From NCBI RefSeq assembly GCF_003003255.1, contig NZ_PVTD01000002.1, positions 372,001 to 436,000 of the forward strand: a DNA stretch of 64,000 bases. The letters are read 5' to 3'. This document shows, piece by piece, positions 45,959-55,071 of the stretch. How positions within the stretch are numbered: position 1 is the stretch's first letter; each line of letters starts with the position of its first letter. The position numbers and the translations under genes were made by a program. Source of the DNA: Aliiruegeria haliotis (GTDB lineage: Bacteria; Pseudomonadota; Alphaproteobacteria; Rhodobacterales; Rhodobacteraceae). Below the pieces are notes generated by a model that was not told the origin of the DNA, did not search any database, and worked only from the letters and a program-made list of their open reading frames with translations.

Positions 45959-47212
45959 TCAGGCTGCAGAAGAGGTCTTTCCTTGCAGCGACGCGACCGG
46001 CGATCGGCTCGTCTGGAATCGCGCCTCCAGCAGGCAAATCACGATCACGAACCAGAATATCGGATGCCGCACCGTGTAGTGGAACATGCTGAAGACCAGC
46101 AATCCGATGATCAGCCCTGCAAGGGCCGGTTTCTTCGCCCGCGTGACACCGACAAGCGAGATGCTGGTGATCCAGATGAACGCCCCCACGGCGACAATGC
46201 CACCCTGCGTGAACAGATCGAGGAGTGTATTGTGGGCTTCGAACTTGGACGGTGGCGGGCGCTTGTAGGATTTGCTGGTCAGGTGCGGGCCGGGACCGAA
46301 GCCGATCAGCTTCGCGTCGAGCCCCTTGTCCAGCGCCTCCGCCCAGAGTTTCAGCCGGGTGTCGCCCTGCTCGTTTTCGCCATAAAGCGCCTCGGTGCTT
46401 TCGCCGAGCTTTTCAAGCGCTGCGGAGGCAAAGGGGACGGATGCTGCAATCGTCAGCGGCAAGGCCATGACCGCGAGGACAACCGCAGTGCCCCGCAACG
46501 ACGGTGCCATCTCCTCATCCCCGACCCATGAGATCGACTTCAGCGTCGCCACAAGTGCGCCTGACAACATCAGGCCGATCATGAAACTGTCGCTGCGGCT
46601 CAGCATACCGGCGACGAACGGCATCACGCTGAGTGCAAGCGCCCGAACACTCTTCCAACCTGTCTCCGCGGTATCGAACAGGTGTAGCCCGAGCAGGACG
46701 ATGATCAGGGCAAAAAAGCCAAGTTGGTTTGGGTTCTCCGCCCAACCGATCAGGCGGTCGTAGTACCAGCTCTTCGTCCCCGGTGTCGGCGCGAGGCCGA
46801 ATCCGCCCGCGACCTGCAAGGTCAACGAAGCACTTCCCAGCACCAGCAGCACCCAAAGCATGTGGCGTCGTTCCGCCCTGTCACTGAGGTTGAGGGCCAC
46901 CAGGAGGCTGAAGCATAGCACCAGCGTATAGGCGATGATGTCGCGCAGGATACCACTCACGTAGTGGAAGGGTTCAATGACGAGACCCACCATCATGCCG
47001 ATACACTGTATGATCACCATCACCAGCCAGAAGACCGCAACCCGCCGGAAGGCCGGGTTAAGGACCAGAGGCTGGCACAGGACCTGTCGCAGGATCGCAA
47101 GCAGCATCCAGGCGATCAGCAACAGCTCCCCGGGTCCCACCGGAACGCCGGAGGGGCGTAGCTGTGTCGCCGCGATCAGCACCAGCCCGAGAGCAAGTAG
47201 CGCGGAGGTCAT
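45959..47212 (-). CDS. O-antigen ligase/polymerase-like membrane protein (Wzy/WaaL family)
   Basis: The 417-residue protein has about 11 membrane helices and the long periplasmic loop typical of the family, ending in the signature region LIGFGPGPHLTSKS and SKFEAHNTLLDLFTQGGIVAVGAFIW, where the conserved His in HN(T/S) sits. The family polymerises repeat units or ligates polymer to an acceptor on the periplasmic side. As the only such protein here, it is the best candidate polymerase. It follows the GT4 gene in a leftward operon with a 64-base gap. Confidence 0.85.
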   Translation of the reverse strand: MTSALLALGLVLIAATQLRPSGVPVGPGELLLIAWMLLAILRQVLCQPLVLNPAFRRVAVFWLVMVIIQCIGMMVGLVIEPFHYVSGILRDIIAYTLVLCFSLLVALNLSDRAERRHMLWVLLVLGSASLTLQVAGGFGLAPTPGTKSWYYDRLIGWAENPNQLGFFALIIVLLGLHLFDTAETGWKSVRALALSVMPFVAGMLSRSDSFMIGLMLSGALVATLKSISWVGDEEMAPSLRGTAVVLAVMALPLTIAASVPFASAALEKLGESTEALYGENEQGDTRLKLWAEALDKGLDAKLIGFGPGPHLTSKSYKRPPPSKFEAHNTLLDLFTQGGIVAVGAFIWITSISLVGVTRAKKPALAGLIIGLLVFSMFHYTVRHPIFWFVIVICLLEARFQTSRSPVASLQGKTSSAA

Positions 47213-47276
47213 GGCGCGTCCTCCGGTCCGCCCGGGCCGGGGTCAGGCACGGGTGTTGGGATAGGGCCGCAGCCTG

Positions 47277-48479
47277 TCATGCCGGTCCTGTGTCGGCCGC
47301 CGTCCACTGCGACCCTGTTGGATCCTCGACCGTCTGCCCGGCCAGCAGTTTGCGATACAGCACGTCGTGGGATGCCGCGCCGCTTTCGACCGTGAACCGC
47401 TGGCGGACCCGATCCGGCAGGCGCGCGGCCATTGCCTTTCCTTTCTCCTTGTCGGACAGCGCGGACAGGATCGCCTGCGCCAGCAACTCCGGAGACTGCG
47501 GAGGCACCAGTCTCCCGGTCTTCTGATCCTCGATGACTTCGAGGCAGCCGGGCATACTGGTGGAGACGATGGGCAACCCCGCCAGGGCGGCTTCGAGCAA
47601 AACTCTGGGCACCCCTTCCGCGTACTCGGTCGGGAAGGCAAAGAGATCCGCCATGCGCAGCAAGGCCGGGATATCGGTCCTTGGCCCGGTCGCGACAACG
47701 GATGGCCCCATCGCGGTGATCTTCGCGGCGCTGATGGCGTCGCGACCTTCGCTCTCACGGGGGCCGACCAGCAGGAAGCGTACGCCGGGTCGGTCCTTCA
47801 GCACGATCTCGGCCGCCTTCAGGAGCGTTTCGATCCCCTTCTGGCGCGTCAGGCGTGATACCGTGATGACAACTTCATCGGTCCCGAGGCCCAACTCGTC
47901 GCGCAGGGTTTCCGGCGAGGGTGCGCCTTCGAGCGCCGCGTCGAACCGGGCGGGATCGATGCCGCCGCCGCCAGCCGGGATCACAACGGCATTCCGCCCC
48001 GCCATGCCCTGTTGTTCAAAAAAGTCACGGTCGCTGGAGTTCTGGAACACCGTGGCATCTGCGTATCGCGATGCGACCACCCCATGCAGCCCCTTGAGGA
48101 CAAGGCGAACGGACATCGCGAGCGGCGACCTTGAGGAATAGACCCAGCCTCGGCCGCAAATTGTCCGCACCGCCAGCGTATCACGCCCCGACGCCGCGAT
48201 CGGCAGCATCAGGCAGGGCTTCGTGTCGAAGCCTTGCGCAAGGTCCGGTTGAACCTTGTCGAGGATTTCTCCAAGCCGCCGGGTGGCCCTGCGATCGCTC
48301 AGGGGAGAGATGAAACGGTCGAACGCGAACGGCACGAAGTCGATCCCTTCCTGCACGAACGCCGCCTCGCCACCGCTTGCCGCGACGCTGACGCGATACC
48401 CCAAGGCGCGAACGGCCTTGATGAAGGGCAGGCGCAGGTCGGCGTCTTCTCCGCCGATATAAAGTACATGTGCTGTCAT
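47277..48479 (-). CDS. Family 4 glycosyltransferase
   Basis: The 400-residue GT-B enzyme has an N-terminal acceptor half (HVLYIGGEDADLRLPFIKAV) and a C-terminal donor half with VITVSRLTRQKGIETLLKAA, FLLVGPRES and the EX7E-type region FPTEYAEGVPRVLLEAALAG. It should transfer a sugar from a nucleotide donor to the lipid-linked intermediate in the cytoplasm. ATG 48479 is preferred because family proteins begin at this strand; ATG 48503 would add eight residues. It lies between the Wzy-like gene and the barrel-domain membrane protein. Confidence 0.9.
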   Translation of the reverse strand: MTAHVLYIGGEDADLRLPFIKAVRALGYRVSVAASGGEAAFVQEGIDFVPFAFDRFISPLSDRRATRRLGEILDKVQPDLAQGFDTKPCLMLPIAASGRDTLAVRTICGRGWVYSSRSPLAMSVRLVLKGLHGVVASRYADATVFQNSSDRDFFEQQGMAGRNAVVIPAGGGGIDPARFDAALEGAPSPETLRDELGLGTDEVVITVSRLTRQKGIETLLKAAEIVLKDRPGVRFLLVGPRESEGRDAISAAKITAMGPSVVATGPRTDIPALLRMADLFAFPTEYAEGVPRVLLEAALAGLPIVSTSMPGCLEVIEDQKTGRLVPPQSPELLAQAILSALSDKEKGKAMAARLPDRVRQRFTVESGAASHDVLYRKLLAGQTVEDPTGSQWTAADTGPA

Positions 48480-48547
48480 CTTTCGCCGTCCGTCTTTGTC
48501 CATTTAGGCGCCACCCCCCGCGGCAAATCGCGGGCGTTCCAAAGGCG

Positions 48548-49669
48548 CTACCGGTTCATCCGCTGGAAATAACTCTTAAAAAACTGTTGCAGGTCCGGGT
48601 ACTCGCCGCCGTCCATCATTGCGAGGCTTGGACAGGATTGGGTCTCCTGCATGCCCCAGGAATAGGTCATGTCGAACGGACGGATCTCGGGAGGAAGCAG
48701 GCTGTCCCAGCGGTCGAACATCTTCTGCACATCCTCGCTGGACGGCACGCTATAGAAGTTCTTCTGATCGACGGTGCACGCCTGCCCGAAGGCCTGAAAC
48801 ACCGGGACAAGCCGGGACTTCGGAATGCCCGCGTCCAGCGCCCGGTTCACCCGTTCATCGATCTTGTCCATGTCGCATCCACCCAGCTTGGTGTTGCACG
48901 GATAAACAACGACCCCGATCAGGTCCGCGGAGTCAGCGAGTTGCGCAAATTCTTCCTGGTAGTAGTACCCCCCGCTGATCGCGATGAAGGAGCGCCCTTC
49001 GGGATGGTGCTTGTGAATGAGCGCGGTGCGTTCTGCTATACGTTCTGGCGCATCCGGACAGGTTGTGGGCCGTGGAATGTCCGCGATGAAATAGATACCG
49101 CTGAATTTCGGATGGTCCCTCGCCTCCTGAACGATCTTCACCAGGTCGTCATCGCTCTTCTTGAATTCACAGGTCGTGTTGTAGCCATTTCGCATCCACA
49201 GAAGCCCAAGCGCCCCGTCCGGCAATGCATCGAGCGACGCGACGGAGGAGACATCGGCGAGGTTGAAGCCGATCTTTGCGGCATCCGGGAAGTTCTTCGA
49301 GTGGTTCACAGTATAGTGCAACGCCGCTTTCCCGCCATCCACGGGTCCGAAGGCGCGCCCGGGCAGAGCGTCAAGAAACCAGGCGGCGCTGCCCCCGGCG
49401 GCAACAAGGGCAATCGCAACAAGGGTGCTGCGCAGTGTCACTTGAAAGACGATACAGAGTGTCAGTGCGACCAGCGCGCCAATCATTCCCAGAACCGGAA
49501 CCACCCAGCTCCAGCCGTAGCTCTCTGCCACCGCGATCATCCATGGCATGTAGAGGGGAAACGCAAGCGCCAGAAGGACCACCGTCGTCAGGCCCAACCA
49601 GGCGAGCCACGACGACTTTGGAGGGGTATCAATTGGCCCGTCATCACGACGATCCGGAAATGACATCAT
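48548..49669 (-). CDS. Membrane-anchored protein with TIM-barrel-like outer domain
   Basis: The 373-residue protein has three predicted membrane helices (about 22-45, 52-76 and 80-98) followed by a 270-residue soluble part. That part carries alternating strands ending in acidic residues (IGFNLADVSS, GLLWMRNGYN, SGIYFIADIP, SFIAISGGYYYQEEF, DLIGVVVYPC, RLVPVFQAFGQ), a pattern of glycoside-hydrolase barrels, with six Cys. I did not recognise a family. It probably lies on the periplasmic side and, being first of the leftward trio with GT4 and Wzy-like genes, may trim or modify the polymer. GGGAG supports ATG 49669. Confidence 0.65.
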   Translation of the reverse strand: MMSFPDRRDDGPIDTPPKSSWLAWLGLTTVVLLALAFPLYMPWMIAVAESYGWSWVVPVLGMIGALVALTLCIVFQVTLRSTLVAIALVAAGGSAAWFLDALPGRAFGPVDGGKAALHYTVNHSKNFPDAAKIGFNLADVSSVASLDALPDGALGLLWMRNGYNTTCEFKKSDDDLVKIVQEARDHPKFSGIYFIADIPRPTTCPDAPERIAERTALIHKHHPEGRSFIAISGGYYYQEEFAQLADSADLIGVVVYPCNTKLGGCDMDKIDERVNRALDAGIPKSRLVPVFQAFGQACTVDQKNFYSVPSSEDVQKMFDRWDSLLPPEIRPFDMTYSWGMQETQSCPSLAMMDGGEYPDLQQFFKSYFQRMNR

Positions 49670-50169
49670 ACCAATCTCCCTGAGGGGTGCCTTCAGAAAA
49701 GCCCCGATCCTGCAACAGATCCGAATTGTGCCCCCCGGACCCGGAACTGGGTCGCGGTCCTTTCAAGGCGCGCGGGAACGACACCGCGACGACGCAAATG
49801 GAAATCCGGTTCACTTCCGGTCAGATCGACCCGGATGTCGGTCGCCGAGATTGGGGGCCTCCGCCCCGCACAGTTCCCGGTTCCGCCCATGCGTCACCCG
49901 CGGTCTCGACCGCGCCCTTGTCCAGCATCGCGAATTCGAACCGGCGGGAATACTATACTTGCGGATGAGAACCCAACCCCTTCGGGAGGCCTTGCGACCC
50001 CGACACCCGCCGAATGGTCCCTTTTGAGGCATTAACGGGCTGGAACCACTGCGTTAATCTCGGTCAGGTGGCGGGGTCGCCGGGTTTTTGCAACGGGCAA
50101 GCTGTCCCGGGATCCGGACGGGTCCGATCACGAGCATTTCGACGGCGGATTCATGGAAAGTCGATACCA
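49670..50169. other. 500-bp divergent intergenic region
   Basis: This stretch separates the leftward barrel-protein operon from the rightward kinase-flippase operon. No coding frame is supported and no strong palindrome was seen. Both promoters should lie here. Confidence 0.5.
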
Positions 50170-51024
50170 ATGGCGATTGTTGAGCAAGCGGGCACCCCTG
50201 TCCGGCGACCGGCCGGATCGCCTCGAGCTGACGCCATGACCGACGCCGACAGCGCCGCCTTCGTGCCGACCGCCGGTTCAGTTCTTGAGTTGATCGGTCC
50301 GCCGGCCTCGGGAAAGACCACGCTTGCCCTGGCTGTTGCCGCCGAGCTCCGCCAGCGTGGAACTCCGGTAAACCTGCAGGTCAGCGCGCGCCCGGGCGAG
50401 GTGCCCGGCGACACACTGGAACCAGGTGCGGCCTTGAATGATAGCGCACCACGCCCGCGCAGCCGGGCGGCCAAACTTGGCGATATTCTCCGGGACGCGC
50501 TCGGAACAACAGCGCGGGACCCTCTCGCCGCTGCCCTTCTGGAACTGATGCCATTGTCCGGCAGCCTGAACGCACTGCGCCGGCGACGCTATCTTGCCAG
50601 CCTCGCCGCCGGGCAGGGTACGGGCCTGACACTGCGGGATCAGGGTTACCTCTGCGCTGTTGCCGGGCTCGCGCTGGATTCCGGCCGCACCGACGAGGCG
50701 ATCCTGAACAAGGCGCTTCGGCTGATCCCGCTGCCGGATGTCACGGTTTGGATTGATGTAGCCCCCGACGTGACGGCGGCCCGCCTGCGGGACCGCCTGT
50801 CGCAACAGGGACGAGCTGCCCGGCTGCTGGAGCGGACCCCTGACGCGAACCCGGCACTCGCCCGAGTGTTCGATACGATCATGTCGCTGCTGGAGCGCGA
50901 CGGAAAATGCGTGGTGCGGGTCTGCGGAGAGGCGTGGACCGATTTCGAGGCAGCGGTCCCTGTCATCGTTTCCGCCGCGCTCGACCGTGGGCCGAAAGCC
51001 TCTGTAAAGGTGGGACCCAAGTGA
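50170..51024 (+). CDS. P-loop kinase-like protein of polysaccharide locus
   Basis: The 284-residue cytoplasmic protein has a Walker A motif GPPASGKTT (Lys49) and a DVTVWIDVAPDVTAARLRDRL segment followed by ERTPDANPALARVFDTI, like the lid and base-binding parts of thymidylate-kinase-like enzymes. No Walker-A-independent enzyme family was recognised. GTGA overlap with the flippase gene shows tight coupling. It might phosphorylate a sugar, lipid or nucleotide needed for assembly; that is inference. The start at ATG 50170 could instead be ATG 50236. Confidence 0.65.
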   Translation: MAIVEQAGTPVRRPAGSPRADAMTDADSAAFVPTAGSVLELIGPPASGKTTLALAVAAELRQRGTPVNLQVSARPGEVPGDTLEPGAALNDSAPRPRSRAAKLGDILRDALGTTARDPLAAALLELMPLSGSLNALRRRRYLASLAAGQGTGLTLRDQGYLCAVAGLALDSGRTDEAILNKALRLIPLPDVTVWIDVAPDVTAARLRDRLSQQGRAARLLERTPDANPALARVFDTIMSLLERDGKCVVRVCGEAWTDFEAAVPVIVSAALDRGPKASVKVGPK

Positions 51025-52445
51025 GCGTCAGGACACCGAACTCAGAGTCTGGAGCCCCGCAAGCTGCCCACGAAGACGGCCTCCTCGGCAAACGCCTGTT
51101 CGCCTCCAGCTCGATGGCGTTTCTCGTTCTGGTTTCGGGTGCTGGCATCGGGCTGGTGGCGCAACTTGGGACCGTTCGGTTGATCGGCGCGGAGAGCTTC
51201 GGCCTCTACGCCTACGTGATCGCCTGGACAACGGTGCTGGGCTACATCTCCACCTTTGGCTTCCACGTTTCGCTGCTCCGGCTGTTGCCGACCTATCAAG
51301 TTGAGAGCGACTGGTCGAAAGCGGGTGGCGTGCTGCGATTTGCAGTGTCGGGCACCGCACTTGCCGGCACGGCGGTCGCAGCCCTGGCCGCGGCAACGGC
51401 CTATGCCGTGCACGGAACCGACAGCGAGCTTGGCCGGGCCCTGCTGATCGGCGCCGCCGCCGTTCCCCTACTGGGATTGCGACTGGTCAGCGCCGCGGCG
51501 GTGCGTGCCTATGGCGGCATCATCCCGGCAATGCTGCCGGAGCGCATCCTCCGCGACACCCTGGCTTTCCTCTTCCTGGCCTTTGCCGTACTGACGGGAC
51601 TTGCGACCCCCAACGCCGTCACGGCCATGAGCGCGGCGCTGCTCTCGGCGGTCTTGCTGCTCTGGATACTCCGCCGTTTTCTGGTGGCGAGAGTCCCCCG
51701 GGACATCACCGACGCACCACGCAGCTACGCCCCCCGAACCTGGCTCCAGCCAGCGGTGTGGCTCACGCTGATCATGCTGGCCGACACGCTCATGTCCCGC
51801 GCCGGTATTCTGGTCCTTGGCTCCCGCGGGCTGCCGACCGAAGTCGCGATCTTCACGGTGGCCACAAGCCTGTCGCTGATCGCAGCCCTGCCACGCCTGT
51901 CAATCTCGACCCTCTTCGCGCCGACGGTCTCCGCGCTCTATGCCCGGAAGGACATGGATGGCCTGCAGAGCCTCGTGGCCCGGTCTGCGCTGTTGTCGCT
52001 TGGGGGGACGCTTGCGGTGGCACTGCCATTGATCCTGGGGGCGCCGATCATCCTGCCCTGGTTCGGCGAGACCTTCCTGGCCGCCAGACCTGTTCTCACC
52101 ATTCTGATCCTCGGGCAACTCGCCGCCGCCGCGGCCGGCCCACAGCAGCACCTGCTCACCATGACCGGGCGTGAGCGGGTGGGATCCAAGCTTATGATCG
52201 CAGCAGCCATCAGCAACGTGATCTGCGCGGCCATCTTCTATGGACCTTTCGGCGTGATAGGCGTCGCCGTCGCGGCCGCCCTCAGCATGATCGGGTGGAA
52301 CGTTGGGATGATGTGGTTTCTCAGGCGCAACCTTGGACTGCGCCCCGGCCTTGCCTGCGCACCCACACTTCTGAAAGACGCGTGGTCGCCAAAACCAGAA
52401 AAACCGGCCAGTATCGCCCCGGGCCTCCCGGAGGGAAAACCATGA
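51021..52445 (+). CDS. Polysaccharide flippase, MOP/Wzx family (second copy)
   Basis: The 474-residue protein has about 12-14 membrane helices with family features (VRLIGAESFGLYAYVIAW near residue 55, LPRLSISTLFAPTVSALYARKD mid-protein). Like Wzx proteins it should translocate lipid-linked oligosaccharides. It starts at GTG 51021 inside the stop of the kinase-like gene and its own stop overlaps the next ATG, so three genes form a coupled unit. It is not a close repeat of the flippase at 10728-12239, which suggests two polymers or two origins. Confidence 0.88.
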   Translation: MSVRTPNSESGAPQAAHEDGLLGKRLFASSSMAFLVLVSGAGIGLVAQLGTVRLIGAESFGLYAYVIAWTTVLGYISTFGFHVSLLRLLPTYQVESDWSKAGGVLRFAVSGTALAGTAVAALAAATAYAVHGTDSELGRALLIGAAAVPLLGLRLVSAAAVRAYGGIIPAMLPERILRDTLAFLFLAFAVLTGLATPNAVTAMSAALLSAVLLLWILRRFLVARVPRDITDAPRSYAPRTWLQPAVWLTLIMLADTLMSRAGILVLGSRGLPTEVAIFTVATSLSLIAALPRLSISTLFAPTVSALYARKDMDGLQSLVARSALLSLGGTLAVALPLILGAPIILPWFGETFLAARPVLTILILGQLAAAAAGPQQHLLTMTGRERVGSKLMIAAAISNVICAAIFYGPFGVIGVAVAAALSMIGWNVGMMWFLRRNLGLRPGLACAPTLLKDAWSPKPEKPASIAPGLPEGKP

Positions 52446-53959
52446 ACAAGATCGATGAATCACCCATGGCAGAGGTATCGCAACCGGAATCCGGCTCTAA
52501 ACACGACCCGACCCGGGCCTTGATTGCCGCGCTCAACCGGCGGCAAGTGCGCTATTGCCACTGGAAAAGCAACATCCGGCTTCCGGAGACCATGTCAGGG
52601 GATGAGGATCTGGACGTTCTGGTGTCCCGACTCGATGCGGAGCCCTTTCTGGCCGCGCTGTCGGAAGTGGGTTTCAAGCTGGCCGACTCTCGCTACGGTG
52701 CCGGGCATCCCGGTGTAATCCACGCGTTCAGGCCGGACGCCACGTGCAGCAAACTCCTGCATGTCCACGCCTATTTCCAGGTCATCTCCGGCGACAGCCT
52801 GGTGAAATCCTTCCGGTTGCCGTTCGAAGACCTGCTGCTCGACGGCGATCATGTCGACCACGGGCTGCCAGTTCCGGCCCGGGACGCGGAGCTTGTCACC
52901 TTTCTGCTTCGCATCGTGCTCAAGCACACCAGCCTGGCGGAATGCCTGCTGGTCAACCGGCACTACGACGCCGTCCCGGACGAGCTTTCATGGCTCCTGG
53001 ATCAATGCGACGAGGATGCCGGACGTGCGCTCTGGATAGCCCGCGTTCCCGGGACCACCGACGCGGAGTTCGACGACATTCTCGAGGCCGTTGCGGACCC
53101 CTCGGCCGTGCTTCGGCGGATCCGGCTGGGCCTTCGGCTGAGTTGGAGGCTGCGGGATTGGCGCCGGTTGGGTCCTATCAGCGGTTTTGCGTCCCGTATG
53201 TGGCGCCTCGGGCTGCTTGTCGTCTGTCGCATCCGGCGACGCCGGCCGCGACGGCTCATCGCCGGTGGTGCGATCGTGGCCCTCGTCGGCCCCAAGGCGA
53301 GCGGCAAGTCGACACTGGGAAAGGCTCTTGCGAGCCGGATCGGCAAACAGATCGACCTTCGCCGCATCCATGTCGGCAAACCACCGGCGACACTCCTCTC
53401 CGCACCCTTCCGGCTGTTGCTTCCGCTGCTCCGCCGCGTCATGTCCGCAGAGCGGTCCAGTGAATACCAACGACCCGAACGGCGCGCCGAGCAGCGCTAC
53501 TCGCTGGCATATGTGGCGCGCATGACGTTGCTCGCCTATGATCGCCGCGCGTTGTTGCTGCGCAGCCGCCGCGCGGCCTCAAGCGGGGCAATCATCGTGG
53601 CCGATCGCTACCCATCCACCGGAACCGGTGTGATAGACAGCAGCCAGTTCAGCGAAGCCGCCGTGGAGGCCTGCGAGTCGAAACTCAAACGGTTCCTGAT
53701 GCACCACGAGCGGAAACTCTACGCGGACTTGCCGGCACCGGACCTCGTCATTCGCCTGAATGCCCCAATCGAAACCACGATCCACCGCGACGCCACCCGG
53801 GACAAGGCCGACGCCCCCGATCCGGACAGCCTTCGTCGGCGGCGGGAGATCGAGACCGTGGCCGAGTTCCCCGGCACCCCGGTCCTGGAAATCAGCACCG
53901 ATTGCCCGCTGGAACAAAGCGCGGCGGGTGTTGTTCGGGGTGTCTGGAAACACCTGTGA
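52442..53959 (+). CDS. Nucleotidyltransferase-fold / thymidylate-kinase-like fusion
   Basis: The 505-residue protein has two parts. The N-terminal half (about 20-240) contains YCHWKSNIRLPETMSGDEDL with DVLV, resembling the minimal nucleotidyltransferase fold in which a G-x-D-x-D strand binds metal. The C-terminal half has a Walker A LVGPKASGKST (Lys289), an IIVADRYPS strand with the DR signature of thymidylate kinases, and a PDLVIRLNAPIET strand before a lid-like RRRREIE. Fusions of this kind appear in surface-polysaccharide loci, but the substrate is unknown. ATGA overlap with the flippase indicates co-expression. Confidence 0.7.
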   Translation: MNKIDESPMAEVSQPESGSKHDPTRALIAALNRRQVRYCHWKSNIRLPETMSGDEDLDVLVSRLDAEPFLAALSEVGFKLADSRYGAGHPGVIHAFRPDATCSKLLHVHAYFQVISGDSLVKSFRLPFEDLLLDGDHVDHGLPVPARDAELVTFLLRIVLKHTSLAECLLVNRHYDAVPDELSWLLDQCDEDAGRALWIARVPGTTDAEFDDILEAVADPSAVLRRIRLGLRLSWRLRDWRRLGPISGFASRMWRLGLLVVCRIRRRRPRRLIAGGAIVALVGPKASGKSTLGKALASRIGKQIDLRRIHVGKPPATLLSAPFRLLLPLLRRVMSAERSSEYQRPERRAEQRYSLAYVARMTLLAYDRRALLLRSRRAASSGAIIVADRYPSTGTGVIDSSQFSEAAVEACESKLKRFLMHHERKLYADLPAPDLVIRLNAPIETTIHRDATRDKADAPDPDSLRRRREIETVAEFPGTPVLEISTDCPLEQSAAGVVRGVWKHL

Positions 53960-54095
53960 TGAGGCTCGCGAATGCCGGGCGAACCACCGCGCCGGACAAC
54001 CTCAAGACGGATATCAAAGGGCAGGAAAGGCGGCGAGGACAGTGGCCCAAAACTGCGGCTGTTCGTTGCAGTCACTCTCGCGGATTGACGTGGTC

Positions 54096-54809
54096 TCATC
54101 CCGTCGAACGTGACTGCACTTCAGGACACAACGCAGCCTCGTAGCGCGCGATATCCTCGACGGTGGCAATGTCTATCGTTCCTTCCATAGACGAACAGGA
54201 ATAGGTGCTTCCGGCCTCTATGGACAAGTTGACGGCATCCGGGGTTTCCAACTCCCCGCGCGCGCTTGGCGCAATCGTGGAGAGGTACTGCATGATATCG
54301 GGCGGGAACCTGTAGCCGCCAACCACCACGAGGTTCGAATCCGGCGCCTTTGGCTTCTCGACGATTCGTCGGACGTTTCCATGGGCGTTCAACTCCACGC
54401 ACCCATATCGCTCCGGTTCTGGCGACCGCATAACCCCGACTGCCCCATCGCCCGGCGCCTCGAAAAGAGCGCGCACCGTGCCCGGTGAGAAAACATTGTC
54501 CCCATAGAGCATCATGAATTCATCTGAAACGTGATCCCGTGCGGAGAGAATTGCCGCACCTGTCCCTCCAAGGCCGATCTGATCAACAAACCGGAATTCC
54601 CCGGAGTAGTTCTTTCGGATGAAGTCCTCTATCTCGGCCGATCGGTACTTCACGACAAAAGTAATGTCGTTGATCCCGAGATTTAGAAGCTCCTCCACCG
54701 GCGATCTGACAATCTCCCGGTCTGCCACCTTTACCAGTGGTTTTGGCAGGACATCCGTGAGCGGTCGCAAGCGGTTGCCGCGCCCGGCACAAAGCACGAC
54801 TGCTTGCAA
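54096..54809 (-). CDS. Sugar-nucleotidyltransferase (second copy)
   Basis: The 237-residue protein begins MQAVVLCAGRGNRLRPLTDVLPKPLVKV, the pyrophosphorylase signature, and continues with LGGTGAAILSARD, MMLYGDNVFSPG, GCVELNAHGNVRRIVEKPKAP and TIDIATVEDIARYEA. It should form an NDP-sugar from NTP and a sugar-1-phosphate. It differs clearly from the enzyme at 36184-36906. The ATG lies one base after the stop of a small upstream gene, so the pair is coupled. Base composition is a little lower in GC than the neighbours. Confidence 0.85.
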   Translation of the reverse strand: MQAVVLCAGRGNRLRPLTDVLPKPLVKVADREIVRSPVEELLNLGINDITFVVKYRSAEIEDFIRKNYSGEFRFVDQIGLGGTGAAILSARDHVSDEFMMLYGDNVFSPGTVRALFEAPGDGAVGVMRSPEPERYGCVELNAHGNVRRIVEKPKAPDSNLVVVGGYRFPPDIMQYLSTIAPSARGELETPDAVNLSIEAGSTYSCSSMEGTIDIATVEDIARYEAALCPEVQSRSTG

Positions 54810-54810
54810 G

Positions 54811-55071
54811 TCAGCCTACCTTCCTGATGTAGTTCCTCACGGCCTCGAGCACATTGGCGCCATGAAGTTCCTTCCAGGCGCCATAGCCGAACTGGGTATT
54901 GACGAGTTGCCGCTCTATAAGGAGGGCGATTTCACCCCCAGGATAAGCGTTCCCGGATACCTCTTGAAGCCTCCGCTTCCCCAGGACAACGGCTCCCTGC
55001 TGCTCTCTCAATCTCTCCACGAATGCTTCGATGTCGGACCAATCACCCACGTATCCGCCCTCCCACGCCAT
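54811..55071 (-). CDS. Small cytoplasmic protein coupled to nucleotidyltransferase
   Basis: An 86-codon gene starts at ATG 55071 with GAGGT about ten bases upstream; GTG 55083 is an alternative. The product has WEGGYVGDWSDIEAFVERLRE, ERQLVNTQFGYGAWKELHGAN and a basic C-terminus VRNYIRKVG. No family was recognised and it could be the truncated end of a longer protein, since AT-rich non-coding DNA begins just upstream. One base separates it from the nucleotidyltransferase, which suggests a joint function. Confidence 0.5.
   Translation of the reverse strand: MAWEGGYVGDWSDIEAFVERLREQQGAVVLGKRRLQEVSGNAYPGGEIALLIERQLVNTQFGYGAWKELHGANVLEAVRNYIRKVG

Noticed and set aside
49930-49952. A GGTTCGAAT sequence on the minus strand resembling a tRNA T-loop
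   Set aside because: The flanking bases do not pair into a T-stem and no acceptor or anticodon arm can be built around it.
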